Shown: positions 32,841 through 42,621, counted from the first letter of the stretch. The stretch is DNA of 60,665 nt from Pseudomonas sichuanensis (GCF_003231305.1 NZ_QKVM01000039.1:1-60665), one strand, 5' to 3'. The notes: a model not told the origin generated them from the letters alone. Numbers and translations: made by a program.

Positions 32841-33254
32841 ATGCCCAACACCATCCACATCGCCGCCGCCCTGTTGATCGACCCGCAAGGCCGTACGCTG
32901 CTGGTGCGCAAGCGCGGCACCCTGGCCTTCATGCAGCCGGGCGGCAAGATCGATGCGGGGGAGTCTGCGGCCCAGGCGCTGGCGCGTGAGCTTCACGAAG
33001 AGCTGGGGCTGCGCATCGACCCGGCACAGGCCACGCACCTGGGCAGTTTCAGTGCCCCGGCGGCCAATGAGCCAGGCTTCGTGGTCAAGGCCGAGCTGTT
33101 CCGTGTCGACAGCGCCGAGGCCGTGACCCCGGCGGCAGAAATCGAAGAAGTGCTGTGGCTGGCCGCCAGCGACACGCCAGGCCTCTGCCTGGCGCCCCTG
33201 ACCCGCGACCTGATCCTGCCGCTGTGGCGCCAAGGCCTCAACGCACCGCGCTGA
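32841..33254 (+). CDS. Nudix hydrolase
   Basis: A 137-residue single-domain pyrophosphohydrolase. The Nudix box GGKIDAGESAAQALARELHEELG (about residues 34-56) matches GX5EX7REUXEEXGU completely, so metal-dependent catalysis is expected. The substrate cannot be read from sequence; small Nudix proteins of this type act on (d)NTPs or nucleotide sugars. Its 3' end overlaps the convergent metR gene by 17 bases. Confidence 0.88.
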   Translation: MPNTIHIAAALLIDPQGRTLLVRKRGTLAFMQPGGKIDAGESAAQALARELHEELGLRIDPAQATHLGSFSAPAANEPGFVVKAELFRVDSAEAVTPAAEIEEVLWLAASDTPGLCLAPLTRDLILPLWRQGLNAPR

Positions 33255-34155
33255 CCCCGTCGAGGGTGGCGAACGAGGTGTCCTTGGCGGTCAGCAGGAA
33301 ATCGCGCATGTACGGCGCATCGAGCATGTCGGTGCGCACTGCCGCGTACAGCGTGGCGAACAGGCCTTTTTCGCCCAGGCGCTTGCCCTTCACGTAACCG
33401 CGCGAACTGTATTCATGCAGCGCCCAGTGCGGCATGCCGCATACGCCACGGCCGCTGGCCACCAGCTGCATCATCATTACCGTCAGTTCCGAGGTGCGCA
33501 CCGCTGCCGGCTCCATGTCGGCCGGCTCGAGGAAGCGGGTAAAGATGTCCAGGCGGTCGCGCTCCACCGGGTAGGTGATCAGGGTCTGGTCGAGCAGGTC
33601 CTGGGGCACGATATAGGGCTTGCTGGCCAGCGGGTGCTGGTTGGCCACGGCGAGCATGGCTTCGTAGGTGAACAGCGGCACGTAGGTGATGCCGGCCAGC
33701 TCCAGCGGGTCGGAAGTCACCACCAGGTCGAGGTCGCCGCGGGCCAGGGCCGGCAAGGGGGCGAAGGCGAAGCCCGAGGCCAGGTCCAGCTCCACCTCCG
33801 GCCAGGCGTCGCGGAACTGGTCGATGGTCGGCATCAGCCACTGGAAGCAGCTGTGGCACTCGATGGCCATGTGCAGGCGCCCGGCGGTGCCGCCGGCCAG
33901 CCGGGCGATATCGCGCTCGGCGCCACGCAGCAGCGGCAGGGTGGCGTCGGCCAGTTGCAGCAGACGCAGGCCGGCGCTGGTGAAGCGGATCGGCTTGGTC
34001 TTGCGCACGAACAGCGGCAGGCCCAGGCGTTCCTCCAGCTCCTTGAACTGGTGCGACAGCGCCGATTGCGTCAGGTGCAGGCGTTCGGCGGCCTCCACCA
34101 GGCTGTCGGCCTCGCGCAGGGCATGAAGGGTTTTCAGGTGACGGATTTCCAGCAC
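33238..34155 (-). CDS. metR: LysR-family regulator MetR
   Basis: A 305-residue activator of methionine biosynthesis genes that responds to homocysteine. The N-terminal helix-turn-helix LVEAAERLHLTQSALSHQFKELEERLGLPLFVRKTKPIRFT and the effector-domain block IECHSCFQWLMPTIDQF are nearly diagnostic for MetR. The GTG at 34155 is the start: VLEIRHLKTLHALRE aligns with the E. coli N-terminus, and GGAG stands 6-7 bases upstream. The frame continues upstream to an ATG at 34257, but that stretch is non-homologous. No metE is adjacent; the divergent gene encodes an exported hydrolase. Confidence 0.93.
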   Translation of the reverse strand: MLEIRHLKTLHALREADSLVEAAERLHLTQSALSHQFKELEERLGLPLFVRKTKPIRFTSAGLRLLQLADATLPLLRGAERDIARLAGGTAGRLHMAIECHSCFQWLMPTIDQFRDAWPEVELDLASGFAFAPLPALARGDLDLVVTSDPLELAGITYVPLFTYEAMLAVANQHPLASKPYIVPQDLLDQTLITYPVERDRLDIFTRFLEPADMEPAAVRTSELTVMMMQLVASGRGVCGMPHWALHEYSSRGYVKGKRLGEKGLFATLYAAVRTDMLDAPYMRDFLLTAKDTSFATLDGVSAVR

Positions 34156-34352
34156 AAGGGCTCCGTGAACAATATTTGAGAGAAAGCGGGATGGCGTTGA
34201 GTTTCCCTCATGTTGCCATGGCCTGTCGACCACCGCATGGCAATGACCGCTCGGCAAGGTTCATGAAACTGTCACGGTTTTGTGGCAGCGCGAGCGAATG
34301 GATTTCATCAGACTCGCGCTCTACTGGGGATATGCATTCTGGTGTTTTTTTC

Positions 34353-35348
34353 ATGCGGGCTTTTTTTCTTTTCTTCTTGCTGCTTGTCAGTGCCTCGGCG
34401 AGCTTCGCCGACGACCGCTGCAACCCACAGGTGCCGGCGCAACGTGCCGAGCTGGGTGAGCTGAGCCTGGTCTACCAGAGCGTCGGCGCGCCGCGGGATC
34501 CGGCGTTGTTGCTGGTCATGGGCCTGGGCGGGCAACTGATCCACTGGCCGGACGACGTGGTCGAGGCGCTGTGCCGACAGGGCTTTCGGGTGATCCGTTA
34601 CGACAACCGTGATGTCGGCCTGTCGCGCTGGAACCAACTGCCGGGCTCGGCCAACCTCACCCTGGAGGTGCTGCGCTACAAGCTGGGCCTGCCGGTATCG
34701 GCGCCCTACAGCCTGACCGACATGGCCGGTGACGGCCTGCACCTGATGGACGCGCTGCAGATCCGCCAGTTCCATGTGCTGGGTGTGAGCATGGGCGGGA
34801 TGATCGCCCAGCACATTGCAGCCATGGCGCCGGAGCGGGTGCGCAGCCTGACGCTGGTGATGTCCAGTTCGGGCGCGGCCGGGTTGCCGGCACCGAATCC
34901 GGCGCTGGTGCAGCTGCTGGCGCGGCGCAATGCACCGAACCGGGCGGTGGCCATCGAGCAGCAGGCTGACCTGTTGGCGGCCTTGGGCAGCCCGCAGGTG
35001 AAGGATGATCGCGCGGTGTTGCTCAAGCAGGCGGCGCAGGCCTACGACCGGGCATTCAACCCCGAGGGCGTGAAGCGCCAGATCATGGCGATTCTCGCCG
35101 AGCCGAGCCGGGTCGAGTTATTGAATCAGCTGCGGGTGCCGACGTTGGTGGTGCATGGCACCGCCGATCCGTTGCTGCCGGTGATGCATGGGGTGCACCT
35201 GGCGGCGCATATCCAGGGCAGCGAGTTGCGCTTGATACCGGGGCTGGCGCATCGCTTCCAGGAGCCGTTCAAGCAGCCGCTGCTGGGGGCGGTGCTGCCT
35301 TACCTGCAGTCGCACCGGCAGGATGTGACGCATATCGCCGGGCTCTAG
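34353..35348 (+). CDS. Exported alpha/beta hydrolase
   Basis: A 331-residue protein with a signal peptide (MRAFFLFFLLLVSASASFA, cleavage before DDRC). It has an alpha/beta hydrolase fold: oxyanion region LLLVMGLGGQLIHW, nucleophile elbow GVSMGGMIAQ, acid in VHGTADPLLPV and His in GLAHRFQEP. The triad is therefore complete and the enzyme should work in the periplasm or outside; the substrate is unknown. An ATG at 34332 is an alternative start, and the frame is open further left. I chose 34353 for the cleanest signal peptide. The stop codon lies inside the long REP hairpin that follows. Confidence 0.82.
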   Translation: MRAFFLFFLLLVSASASFADDRCNPQVPAQRAELGELSLVYQSVGAPRDPALLLVMGLGGQLIHWPDDVVEALCRQGFRVIRYDNRDVGLSRWNQLPGSANLTLEVLRYKLGLPVSAPYSLTDMAGDGLHLMDALQIRQFHVLGVSMGGMIAQHIAAMAPERVRSLTLVMSSSGAAGLPAPNPALVQLLARRNAPNRAVAIEQQADLLAALGSPQVKDDRAVLLKQAAQAYDRAFNPEGVKRQIMAILAEPSRVELLNQLRVPTLVVHGTADPLLPVMHGVHLAAHIQGSELRLIPGLAHRFQEPFKQPLLGAVLPYLQSHRQDVTHIAGL

Positions 35349-35441
35349 AACCTATCGCGGGGCAAGCCCGCTCCCACGCAATGGACCTGTGGGCAATCCA
35401 CTGCGTGGGAGCGGGCTTGCCCCGCGATAGGTTCTAGAGCC
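35341..35441. repeat. Extended REP hairpin with 45-base arms
   Basis: Arms 35341-35385 and 35397-35441 are reverse complements with a single mismatch (35381 against 35401). Each contains a full common REP plus 18 outer bases (GGCTCTAGAACCT and following) shared by both sides. It includes the hydrolase stop codon and ends one base before the glpM stop codon, so it probably separates the convergent transcripts. Confidence 0.92.
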
Positions 35442-35442
35442 T

Positions 35443-35778
35443 TCAGTGCATCCGTACCCAAACGCTCACCAGCACCGTCGCCGCCATCAGCCAGGCCACC
35501 GTGGCCAGCGCCAGCGACGCCTCCAGGCGCATCCGGTCGACCAGCACATACAAGGTCGCCAGGTAAACGAAGTACGGAATGATCGACCACATGCCGAACA
35601 GGATGGTGGTCTTCAGATCCTCGATGCTGCGGCCCTTGCCGACGATGTAGTGGGCGATCAGGGCGAAGGTGGGAAACAGCGGCACGAGCCCTGCGATGTA
35701 GTAGTTGCGAGTCTTCGACAGGATGGCCAGCAACACCACCACACCAGCGCCCAGGGCCGCTTTGAATACCAGGTCCAC
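35443..35778 (-). CDS. glpM: Membrane protein GlpM
   Basis: A 111-residue protein with about four helices: VFKAALGAGVVVLLAIL, NYYIAGLVPLFPTFALIAHYIVG, TTILFGMWSIIPYFVYLATLYVLV and LALATVAWLMAATVLVSVWV. It closely resembles GlpM of P. aeruginosa, a membrane protein named from its position beside glpD and reported to affect alginate production. In that species glpM is next to glpD; here the aau/aat cluster lies between them. Biochemical function is unknown. Confidence 0.85.
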   Translation of the reverse strand: MDLVFKAALGAGVVVLLAILSKTRNYYIAGLVPLFPTFALIAHYIVGKGRSIEDLKTTILFGMWSIIPYFVYLATLYVLVDRMRLEASLALATVAWLMAATVLVSVWVRMH

Positions 35779-35805
35779 GTTGTCTTTCCAGGTTGAGATT
35801 GCCGA

Positions 35806-37134
<1,329 letters not shown>

Positions 37135-37147
37135 AGGGACCCTTCGT

Positions 37148-39055
37148 TCATGGGAGCTCTGCGGATTCGGTGGGCGGCGTGGCCAGGGGCAAGGCGAGGA
37201 CGAACGCAGTGCCGCCGCCGGCGGGGTGTTCGACGCTCAGGGTGCCCTTGGCGGCGGTGGCCAGGCTGGCCGACAGGGTAAGGCCAAGGCCCAGGCCATG
37301 CTCGCCAGGTTTGGTGGTGAAGAACGGTTCGAACAGGTGCTTGCGCGCTTCCGGGTCGATGCCGTGGCCATTGTCGCGTACCCACAGGCGGTACTTGTCG
37401 CCCTGGGCTTCACCTTCCAGCCACAGTTGCGGCAGCGGTTGGGTGGCCATGGCGTCCAGGGCGTTGCCGATCAGGTTGACCAGGATCTGTTCCAGGCGGG
37501 TCTGGTCGATGGCCAACTGCTGGTCGTCGAACTGGCGGTGCAACTGCAGATGGCAGGCACTGATGCGGTTGCCCAGCACCTGCAGGGTGGCCTCGACGGC
37601 TTTTTCCAGCGAGGCCTGGCCGCGGTCGTCGCCGCGCCGGGCGAACGAGCGCAGGCTGGCGGTGATGCGGCCCATGCGGTCGATCAGGTCGTTCATGGTG
37701 CGCAGGTTGGCGCTGGCAGTTTCCAGTGCGCCGCGTTCAAGGAAGCGCACGGTGTTGCCCGACAGCGTGCGCAGTGCCGCCAGGGGCTGGTTGAGTTCGT
37801 GGGCGATGCTGGTGGACATCTGGCCGATGGCCGCCAGCTTGCCGGCCTGCACCAGCTCGTCCTGGGCCTGGCGCAGGGTCTGTTCGGCGTGGCGGCGTTC
37901 GCGGATCTGGCCTTTGAGGCGTTCGTTGCTGGCACGCAGGTCGGCGGTGCGCTCGGTGATCTTGCGCTCCAGGTGGCTGTTGGCCTCTTCCAGCGCCTCG
38001 CGAGCGGCCAGGCGGGTGGCGATCACCTTGCGTCGTTCGTTCCAGGCGATGGCCAGGATCGCCAGCAGGGCGAACGCCACGCCGACCAGGATGCCCTGCA
38101 CCATGGATTCGCGGCGCAGGTCCTGCAGCGGGGTGAGCAGGGTGAAGTGCCAGGGGGTGTCGACCAGGCGCCGGGTCTGGGCCAGGTAGGCCACCTCGTG
38201 GGGCTTGCCGTGGGCAGTTTCGCTGTTGGCCGGGAAGGTCAGTTTCTCCACGCCATCGGCCAGGGTTTCACGGGCCAGCGGTTGCAGCTCGTTGAGTGGC
38301 CACCAGTAGTACTGCAGGCTGCGTGCCAGGCGTTCCTTGATCTGCGGGTTCAGCGGGCGGACCGACTTGAGGCGCCGGGCGGGGTCGCTGGAGAGGATGA
38401 TGATGCCGTTCTCGTCGCTGACGAAGGCTTCAAGGCGGGCGCGTTGCCAGCGCTCCTCAAGGGTGTCCAGGCGCACCTTGATCACTGCCACGCCGATGAT
38501 CTTGCCGTGTTCTTCCAGGCCATGGGCCAGGTAATAGCCGGCCTCGCCGGTGGTGCTGCCGATGCCGTAGAAACGCCCGGGCTCGCCGCGCACGGCGGTC
38601 TGGAAGTAGGCACGGAACGCCAGGTCTTCGCCGAGGAAGGAATCGGCGTCGCGCCAGTTGCTGGTGGCCTGCACCCGGCCGTTGGTGTCGAGGACGAAGA
38701 TCGCCCGGCTGCGGCTGCGCCGGTTCAGGCCCTCGAGGTATTCGTTGACGGCCTGGCGATCACCGGCTTCGGGGTCAGTGAGCAGGCGCGAGACGCTGTC
38801 TTCCAGCTCCAGCAGGCTGGGCAGGTAGGTGTACTTGCTGATTTCGCTTTCGACCGTGCGCGCATGCAGTTCCAGCGCGCGCTCGCCGCTTTCGCTGAGG
38901 GTGCGGATGCCATTGCTCTCGCTGATCAGATAGCCAGCCAGCCCTAAGCCGACCATCAGCAGGATGACCAGGGGCGGCAGCAGCAATTGACGGATCAGGC
39001 GGGATTTCACGGCAGGCTGGGCAGGGCGAAGGAGCGAAGGGTCGCATTTCATCAC
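37148..39055 (-). CDS. aauS: DctB-like sensor kinase AauS
   Basis: A 635-residue inner-membrane kinase. Helix 1 (LLLPPLVILLMVGLGLAGYLI, about 24-44) and helix 2 (VQGILVGVAFALLAILAIAW, about 325-345) frame a large periplasmic double-PAS (dCache) sensor domain. A coiled-coil linker, the H box (GQMSTSIAHELNQPLAAL) and a HATPase domain (NLIGNALDAM, DNGHGID, GLGLGLTLS) follow. It senses glutamate or aspartate and signals to AauR, whose gene starts 13 bases downstream. The MM start at 39055 is followed by a short cytoplasmic lead. Confidence 0.92.
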   Translation of the reverse strand: MMKCDPSLLRPAQPAVKSRLIRQLLLPPLVILLMVGLGLAGYLISESNGIRTLSESGERALELHARTVESEISKYTYLPSLLELEDSVSRLLTDPEAGDRQAVNEYLEGLNRRSRSRAIFVLDTNGRVQATSNWRDADSFLGEDLAFRAYFQTAVRGEPGRFYGIGSTTGEAGYYLAHGLEEHGKIIGVAVIKVRLDTLEERWQRARLEAFVSDENGIIILSSDPARRLKSVRPLNPQIKERLARSLQYYWWPLNELQPLARETLADGVEKLTFPANSETAHGKPHEVAYLAQTRRLVDTPWHFTLLTPLQDLRRESMVQGILVGVAFALLAILAIAWNERRKVIATRLAAREALEEANSHLERKITERTADLRASNERLKGQIRERRHAEQTLRQAQDELVQAGKLAAIGQMSTSIAHELNQPLAALRTLSGNTVRFLERGALETASANLRTMNDLIDRMGRITASLRSFARRGDDRGQASLEKAVEATLQVLGNRISACHLQLHRQFDDQQLAIDQTRLEQILVNLIGNALDAMATQPLPQLWLEGEAQGDKYRLWVRDNGHGIDPEARKHLFEPFFTTKPGEHGLGLGLTLSASLATAAKGTLSVEHPAGGGTAFVLALPLATPPTESAELP

Positions 39056-39075
39056 AGTGGCCTTGTCACGACCAG

Positions 39076-39102
39076 CGTCCGCTGCCGGGCAGGCAGCGGA
39101 CG
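39076..39102. other. Hairpin between aatP and aauS
   Basis: CGTCCGCTGCC and GGCAGCGGACG form a perfect 11-bp stem with a GGGCA loop. No T run follows, so it is more likely an mRNA 3'-end stabiliser or partial terminator after the aat operon than a full stop. Confidence 0.55.
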
Positions 39103-39110
39103 TGGCTCAC

Positions 39111-39845
39111 TCAGTGTTGCAGGATCTTGCTGAGGAAGTGCTGGGTGCGCTCGTGGCGGCCTTGCGGGTTGCCGAAGAAGTCTTCTTTCTGGCAGTCCTC
39201 GATGATGTTGCCTTTGTCCATGAAGATCACCCGGTTGGCGACCTTGCGGGCGAAGCCCATCTCGTGGGTAACGCACATCATGGTCATGCCTTCATGGGCC
39301 AGTTCGACCATGACGTCGAGCACTTCGTTGACCATTTCCGGGTCCAGCGCCGAGGTCGGTTCGTCGAACAGCATGACGATCGGGTCCATCGACAGGGCGC
39401 GGGCGATCGCCACGCGCTGCTGCTGGCCGCCGGACAGCTGGCCGGGGTGCTTCTTGGCGTGGGCACCCAGGCCGACGCGGTCGAGCAGGGCCAGGCCCTT
39501 CTTGGTGGCTTCCGCCTCGCTGCGGCCAAGTACCTTGCGCTGGGCGATGGTCAGGTTCTCGGTGATCGACAGGTGCGGGAACAGCTCGAAGTGCTGGAAC
39601 ACCATGCCGACCCGCGAACGCAGCTTGGGCAGGTTGGTCTTGGGGTCGGCGATGGAGGTGCCGTCGACCACGATGTCGCCTTTCTGGAATGGCTCCAGCG
39701 CGTTGACGCACTTGATCAGCGTGGACTTGCCCGAGCCCGACGGGCCGCAGACCACCACCACTTCACCTTTCTTGACCTCGGTGCTGCAGTCGGTCAGCAC
39801 CTGGAAGTCCCCGTACCACTTGTTGACGTTCTTGATGGAAATCAT
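39111..39845 (-). CDS. aatP: Acidic amino acid ABC transporter, ATP-binding subunit AatP
   Basis: A 244-residue ATPase of the polar amino acid uptake family: Walker A GPSGSGKST, Q-loop, signature LSGGQQQRVAIARAL, Walker B VMLFDEPTSALDPE and the H-loop in CVTHEMG. It powers glutamate/aspartate (and probably glutamine/asparagine after deamidation) uptake with AatQ and AatM. The start overlaps aatM by four bases. It is the last gene of aatJ-aatQ-aatM-aatP. Confidence 0.95.
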   Translation of the reverse strand: MISIKNVNKWYGDFQVLTDCSTEVKKGEVVVVCGPSGSGKSTLIKCVNALEPFQKGDIVVDGTSIADPKTNLPKLRSRVGMVFQHFELFPHLSITENLTIAQRKVLGRSEAEATKKGLALLDRVGLGAHAKKHPGQLSGGQQQRVAIARALSMDPIVMLFDEPTSALDPEMVNEVLDVMVELAHEGMTMMCVTHEMGFARKVANRVIFMDKGNIIEDCQKEDFFGNPQGRHERTQHFLSKILQH

Positions 39846-40513
39846 ACGGTGATCCTTTTTTGCAGGCGCTTGACCAGCCAGGAAGCGGAGAAGCTGATGA
39901 GGAAGTAGACGACACCGGCGAAGATCAGGAACTCATGGGAGCGCCCGATGATGTCGCCGTTGGAGCGCGCCGAGTTGAGGAAGTCGATCAGGCCCACGGT
40001 GTACACAAGCGAAGTGTCCTGGAACAGGATGATGCTCTGCTGCAGCAGCAGCGGGGTCATCTTGCGGAACGCCTGGGGCAGGATGATCAGGCGCATGCAC
40101 TGGCCATAGCTCATGCCCAGTGCCTGCGCGGCGCCCATCTGGCCCTTGGAGATCGACTGCACGCCGGCGCGCACGATTTCGCAGAAGTAGGCCGCCTCGA
40201 ACATCATGAAGGCCACGACGCAGGAGGTGAACGCGCCCACCGGGGTGTCTTCGCCGGTGATCCAGCGCAGCACGAACGGCACCGCCAGGTAGAACCAGGT
40301 GATCACCAGCAGCAGCGGGATGGAGCGGAAGTAGTTGACGTAGGCGCCGGCGAAGTTCGACAGCAGCTTGTTCGACGACAGGCGCATCAGGGCGAGGATC
40401 GTGCCCAGCGCGATACCGCCGACCACACCCATCACCATCAGTTGCAGGGTCAGGACCATGCCGTCCCACAGGGCGGGCAGGGCCGGGATGATTTCGCTGA
40501 AATCCATGTCCAT
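39842..40513 (-). CDS. aatM: Acidic amino acid ABC transporter permease AatM
   Basis: A 223-residue HisM/GltK-type permease with about five helices. The EAA loop EAAYFCEIVRAGVQSISKGQMGAAQALGMSYGQCMRLIILPQ contacts the ATPase. It directly abuts aatQ (the aatQ stop ends at 40514, aatM starts at 40513) and overlaps aatP. It pairs with AatQ to form the membrane channel. Confidence 0.95.
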   Translation of the reverse strand: MDMDFSEIIPALPALWDGMVLTLQLMVMGVVGGIALGTILALMRLSSNKLLSNFAGAYVNYFRSIPLLLVITWFYLAVPFVLRWITGEDTPVGAFTSCVVAFMMFEAAYFCEIVRAGVQSISKGQMGAAQALGMSYGQCMRLIILPQAFRKMTPLLLQQSIILFQDTSLVYTVGLIDFLNSARSNGDIIGRSHEFLIFAGVVYFLISFSASWLVKRLQKRITV

Positions 40514-41260
40514 TTACTTGCCCCCCACGGAGATCAGGCCAGGTACCGAGACTTTCTTCTCGACCATGCGCATGAGCAGCATCAGGCCCATGTTCAGGGT
40601 GAAGTAGATCAGTGTGGCGAGGGTGAACGCTTCGAACAGGTTGGCGGAGAATTCGGCGGTCTGCTTGGTCTGTGCCAGCAGTTCCATCAGGCCGATCAGC
40701 GACGCTACCGAAGAGTTCTTGAACACGTTCAAAAATTCCGAGGTGAGTGGCGGAATGATGATCCGGTAGGCCTGGGGCAGCAGCACGTTCATGTAGATCT
40801 GCGACAGGCTGAAGCCCATCGCCCGGCCGGCCGCTTCCTGGCCGCGGGGCAGTGCCTGGATACCGGTGCGCACCTGTTCGCAGACACGGGCGGCGGTGAA
40901 CAGGCCCAGGCAGATGACCACGCTGATCAGTGCCGAGGTGGTCGGGTTGAGGTCCTGCTTGAACCACTCCTGCAGGCCCTCGGGCAGCAGGTCGGGCACC
41001 AGGAAGTACCAGATGAACAGCTGCACCAGCAGCGGCACGTTACGGAACAGCTCGACGTAGGCGGTGGCAATCCCTGACACCAGGCGGTTAGGCACGGTGC
41101 GCATGACGCCGAGCAGCGAGCCCAGCAGCAGCGCGATGATCCAGGCGGAGATGGCGATGGCGATGGTCCAGCCCAGGCCGGCGATGTACCAGTCCAGATA
41201 GGTTTCGCTGCCCACGCCGGTGGACTTGAAGAACACGCCCCAGTCCCAGTTGTAATTCAT
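40514..41260 (-). CDS. aatQ: Acidic amino acid ABC transporter permease AatQ
   Basis: A 248-residue permease (GltJ-type) with a longer N-terminus (MNYNWDWGVFFKSTGVGSETYLDW) that is usual for the first permease. The EAA loop here is ARVCEQVRTGIQALPRGQEAAGRAMGFSLSQIYMNVLLPQ. It is separated from aatJ by 147 bases with two hairpins, so its expression is likely lower than that of the binding protein. Confidence 0.95.
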   Translation of the reverse strand: MNYNWDWGVFFKSTGVGSETYLDWYIAGLGWTIAIAISAWIIALLLGSLLGVMRTVPNRLVSGIATAYVELFRNVPLLVQLFIWYFLVPDLLPEGLQEWFKQDLNPTTSALISVVICLGLFTAARVCEQVRTGIQALPRGQEAAGRAMGFSLSQIYMNVLLPQAYRIIIPPLTSEFLNVFKNSSVASLIGLMELLAQTKQTAEFSANLFEAFTLATLIYFTLNMGLMLLMRMVEKKVSVPGLISVGGK

Positions 41261-41300
41261 CGGGATTTCCCCTCAGACGGTTGTTTCACGGGCACCTTGA

Positions 41301-41333
41301 TACATCCGGGGGCGTTCGACGCCCTCGGATGTA
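41301..41333. other. 15-bp stem-loop between aatJ and aatQ
   Basis: TACATCCGGGGGCGT pairs with ACGCCCTCGGATGTA (one G-U type position) around a TCG loop. It follows the aatJ terminator-like hairpin in the transcript and probably protects upstream or downstream mRNA after processing. Confidence 0.6.
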
Positions 41334-41350
41334 AAGGTTAGACACTAAAA

Positions 41351-41395
41351 AGTGGCCTGTCGGATCGAAACGTGCGCGTTGCGCACCAGGCCACT
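41351..41395 (-). terminator. Partial terminator after aatJ
   Basis: In the aatJ transcript, AGTGGCCTG pairs with CAGGCCACT, with an inner GTGCGC/GCGCAC hairpin, and five T follow. It lies 12 bases after the aatJ stop. Partial read-through would give more binding protein than permease, as is common for ABC importers. Confidence 0.7.
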
Positions 41396-41407
41396 AGTTG
41401 CCTGGGA

Positions 41408-42325
41408 TCAGGACTTCTTCTCGTCCGCGGCCTTGTCGGTCGGCTCGGCGATCAGCTTTTTCAGCTCGTCGCTCATCGGGAAGTTGAGGTTCAGGCCTTT
41501 CGGTGGGATCGGCTGCTGGAACCACTTCTCGTAGCTCTTGTTGACTTCACCCGACTTGAAGTAGGCGACGATGGCTTCATCGACCGCTTTCTTGAAGGCC
41601 GGGTCGTCCTTGCGCACCATGCAGCCGTAGATTTCGTACGACTGCGGGGTACCGGTGATGACCCAGTCGGACGGCTTCTTGGCCTTGGCCATTTCACCGG
41701 CGAGCAGGGCGTCGTCCATCATGAAAGCCACGGCGCGGCCGCTTTCGAGCATGTTGAAGGCTTCGCCGTGGTCTTTGGCCGAGATCACGTTCATCTTCAT
41801 CTGCTTGTCGGCGTTCATCGCCTTGAGGATGCGCTCGGAAGTGGTACCGGCGGTGGTCACCACGTTCTTGCCGGCCAGGTCGGCGAAGTCTTTATAGGAA
41901 GGCTGGCCGTCTTTGACTTTGGTCAGCAGGCGGGTGCCGACTTCGAAGATGCCCACCGAGAAACCAACCTGCTGCTGGCGCTCGACGTTGTTGGTGGTGG
42001 AGCCGCACTCAAGGTCCACGGTGCCGTTCTGCACCAGCGGGATACGGGTTTGCGAGGTGACGAGGTTGTACTTGACCTTGATGTCGGTGCCCAGTTGCTT
42101 CTTCAGGGCGTCGACCACAGCGATCTGGATGTCGTGGGAGAAGCCCACGGGTTCCGGCTTGCCGGCGAGGTAGGAGAACGGGATGGAGGAGTCGCGGTGG
42201 CCCAGGGTGATGGTGCCCGAGTCCTTGATCTTCTTCAGGGTGCCGGTCAGATCTTCGGCCATGACGGGCGATGCGATGACTGCAGCCGCGATAGCGGCGC
42301 CCAGCAATTGACGAACGATGCGCAT
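41408..42325 (-). CDS. aatJ: Acidic amino acid-binding periplasmic protein AatJ
   Basis: A 305-residue solute-binding protein (GltI family). The signal peptide MRIVRQLLGAAIAAAVIASPVMA is cleaved before EDLTGTL. The binding-lobe motifs GHRDSSIPFSYL, GFSHDIQIAVVDALKKQL and DLECGSTTNNVERQQQVGFS are typical of glutamate/aspartate binders. The ATG at 42325 is chosen over an upstream in-frame ATG because GAGGA and the signal peptide fit it. Regulation is well marked: a sigma-54 promoter about 105 bases upstream and two AauR sites. An A-rich leader segment near 42342-42355 could be a Crc/Hfq target. Confidence 0.94.
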   Translation of the reverse strand: MRIVRQLLGAAIAAAVIASPVMAEDLTGTLKKIKDSGTITLGHRDSSIPFSYLAGKPEPVGFSHDIQIAVVDALKKQLGTDIKVKYNLVTSQTRIPLVQNGTVDLECGSTTNNVERQQQVGFSVGIFEVGTRLLTKVKDGQPSYKDFADLAGKNVVTTAGTTSERILKAMNADKQMKMNVISAKDHGEAFNMLESGRAVAFMMDDALLAGEMAKAKKPSDWVITGTPQSYEIYGCMVRKDDPAFKKAVDEAIVAYFKSGEVNKSYEKWFQQPIPPKGLNLNFPMSDELKKLIAEPTDKAADEKKS

Positions 42326-42428
42326 CAAATTTTCCTCGACGTGTTTGTTTTTTTTATGGAGCCGTTGGCGGACTCTTTCGTTCAACGAATACCGCAATGA
42401 AGCGGGTGCATTCGGCTACCAAGTGTAG

Positions 42429-42445
42429 AGCATGAGTCGTGCCAA
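42429..42445 (-). promoter_or_regulatory. Sigma-54 (-24/-12) promoter of aatJ
   Basis: On the minus strand TTGGCACGACTCATGCT has the invariant GG and GC exactly ten bases apart and a near-consensus TGGCACG-N4-(A/T)TGC. It lies about 100 bases upstream of the aatJ start, consistent with control by the sigma-54 activator AauR. Confidence 0.82.
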
Positions 42446-42521
42446 GCTCTGGCAATGATCATAACGGCGCGAAAACACTGGGGATTAATCTTTTTTGACG
42501 GTATTGAAGCTGATTGTTTCG

Positions 42522-42566
42522 TGCGGATTTCCGAATGAGTGGTTCTGCGTCGTTCGGAAATCCGAA
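42522..42566. promoter_or_regulatory. Two AauR-binding sites upstream of aatJ
   Basis: TTCGGAAATCCGAA (42553-42566) matches the published AauR motif TTCGG-N4-CCGAA exactly. TGCGGATTTCCGAA (42522-42535) matches with one change. Centres are 31 bp apart, about three helical turns, and lie about 90-125 bp upstream of the -24 element, the normal place for an enhancer. Confidence 0.82.
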
Positions 42567-42621
42567 TGGTTGTGAGCGGCTGGGAGGCGCTGCGAGGCGT
42601 TTGGCAATCTTTGTGGAGCTT

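Noticed and set aside
34156..34180. Possible MetR box TGAACAATATTTGA upstream of metR
   Set aside because: It fits TGAA-N5-TTCA only on one side, so I do not list it as a site.
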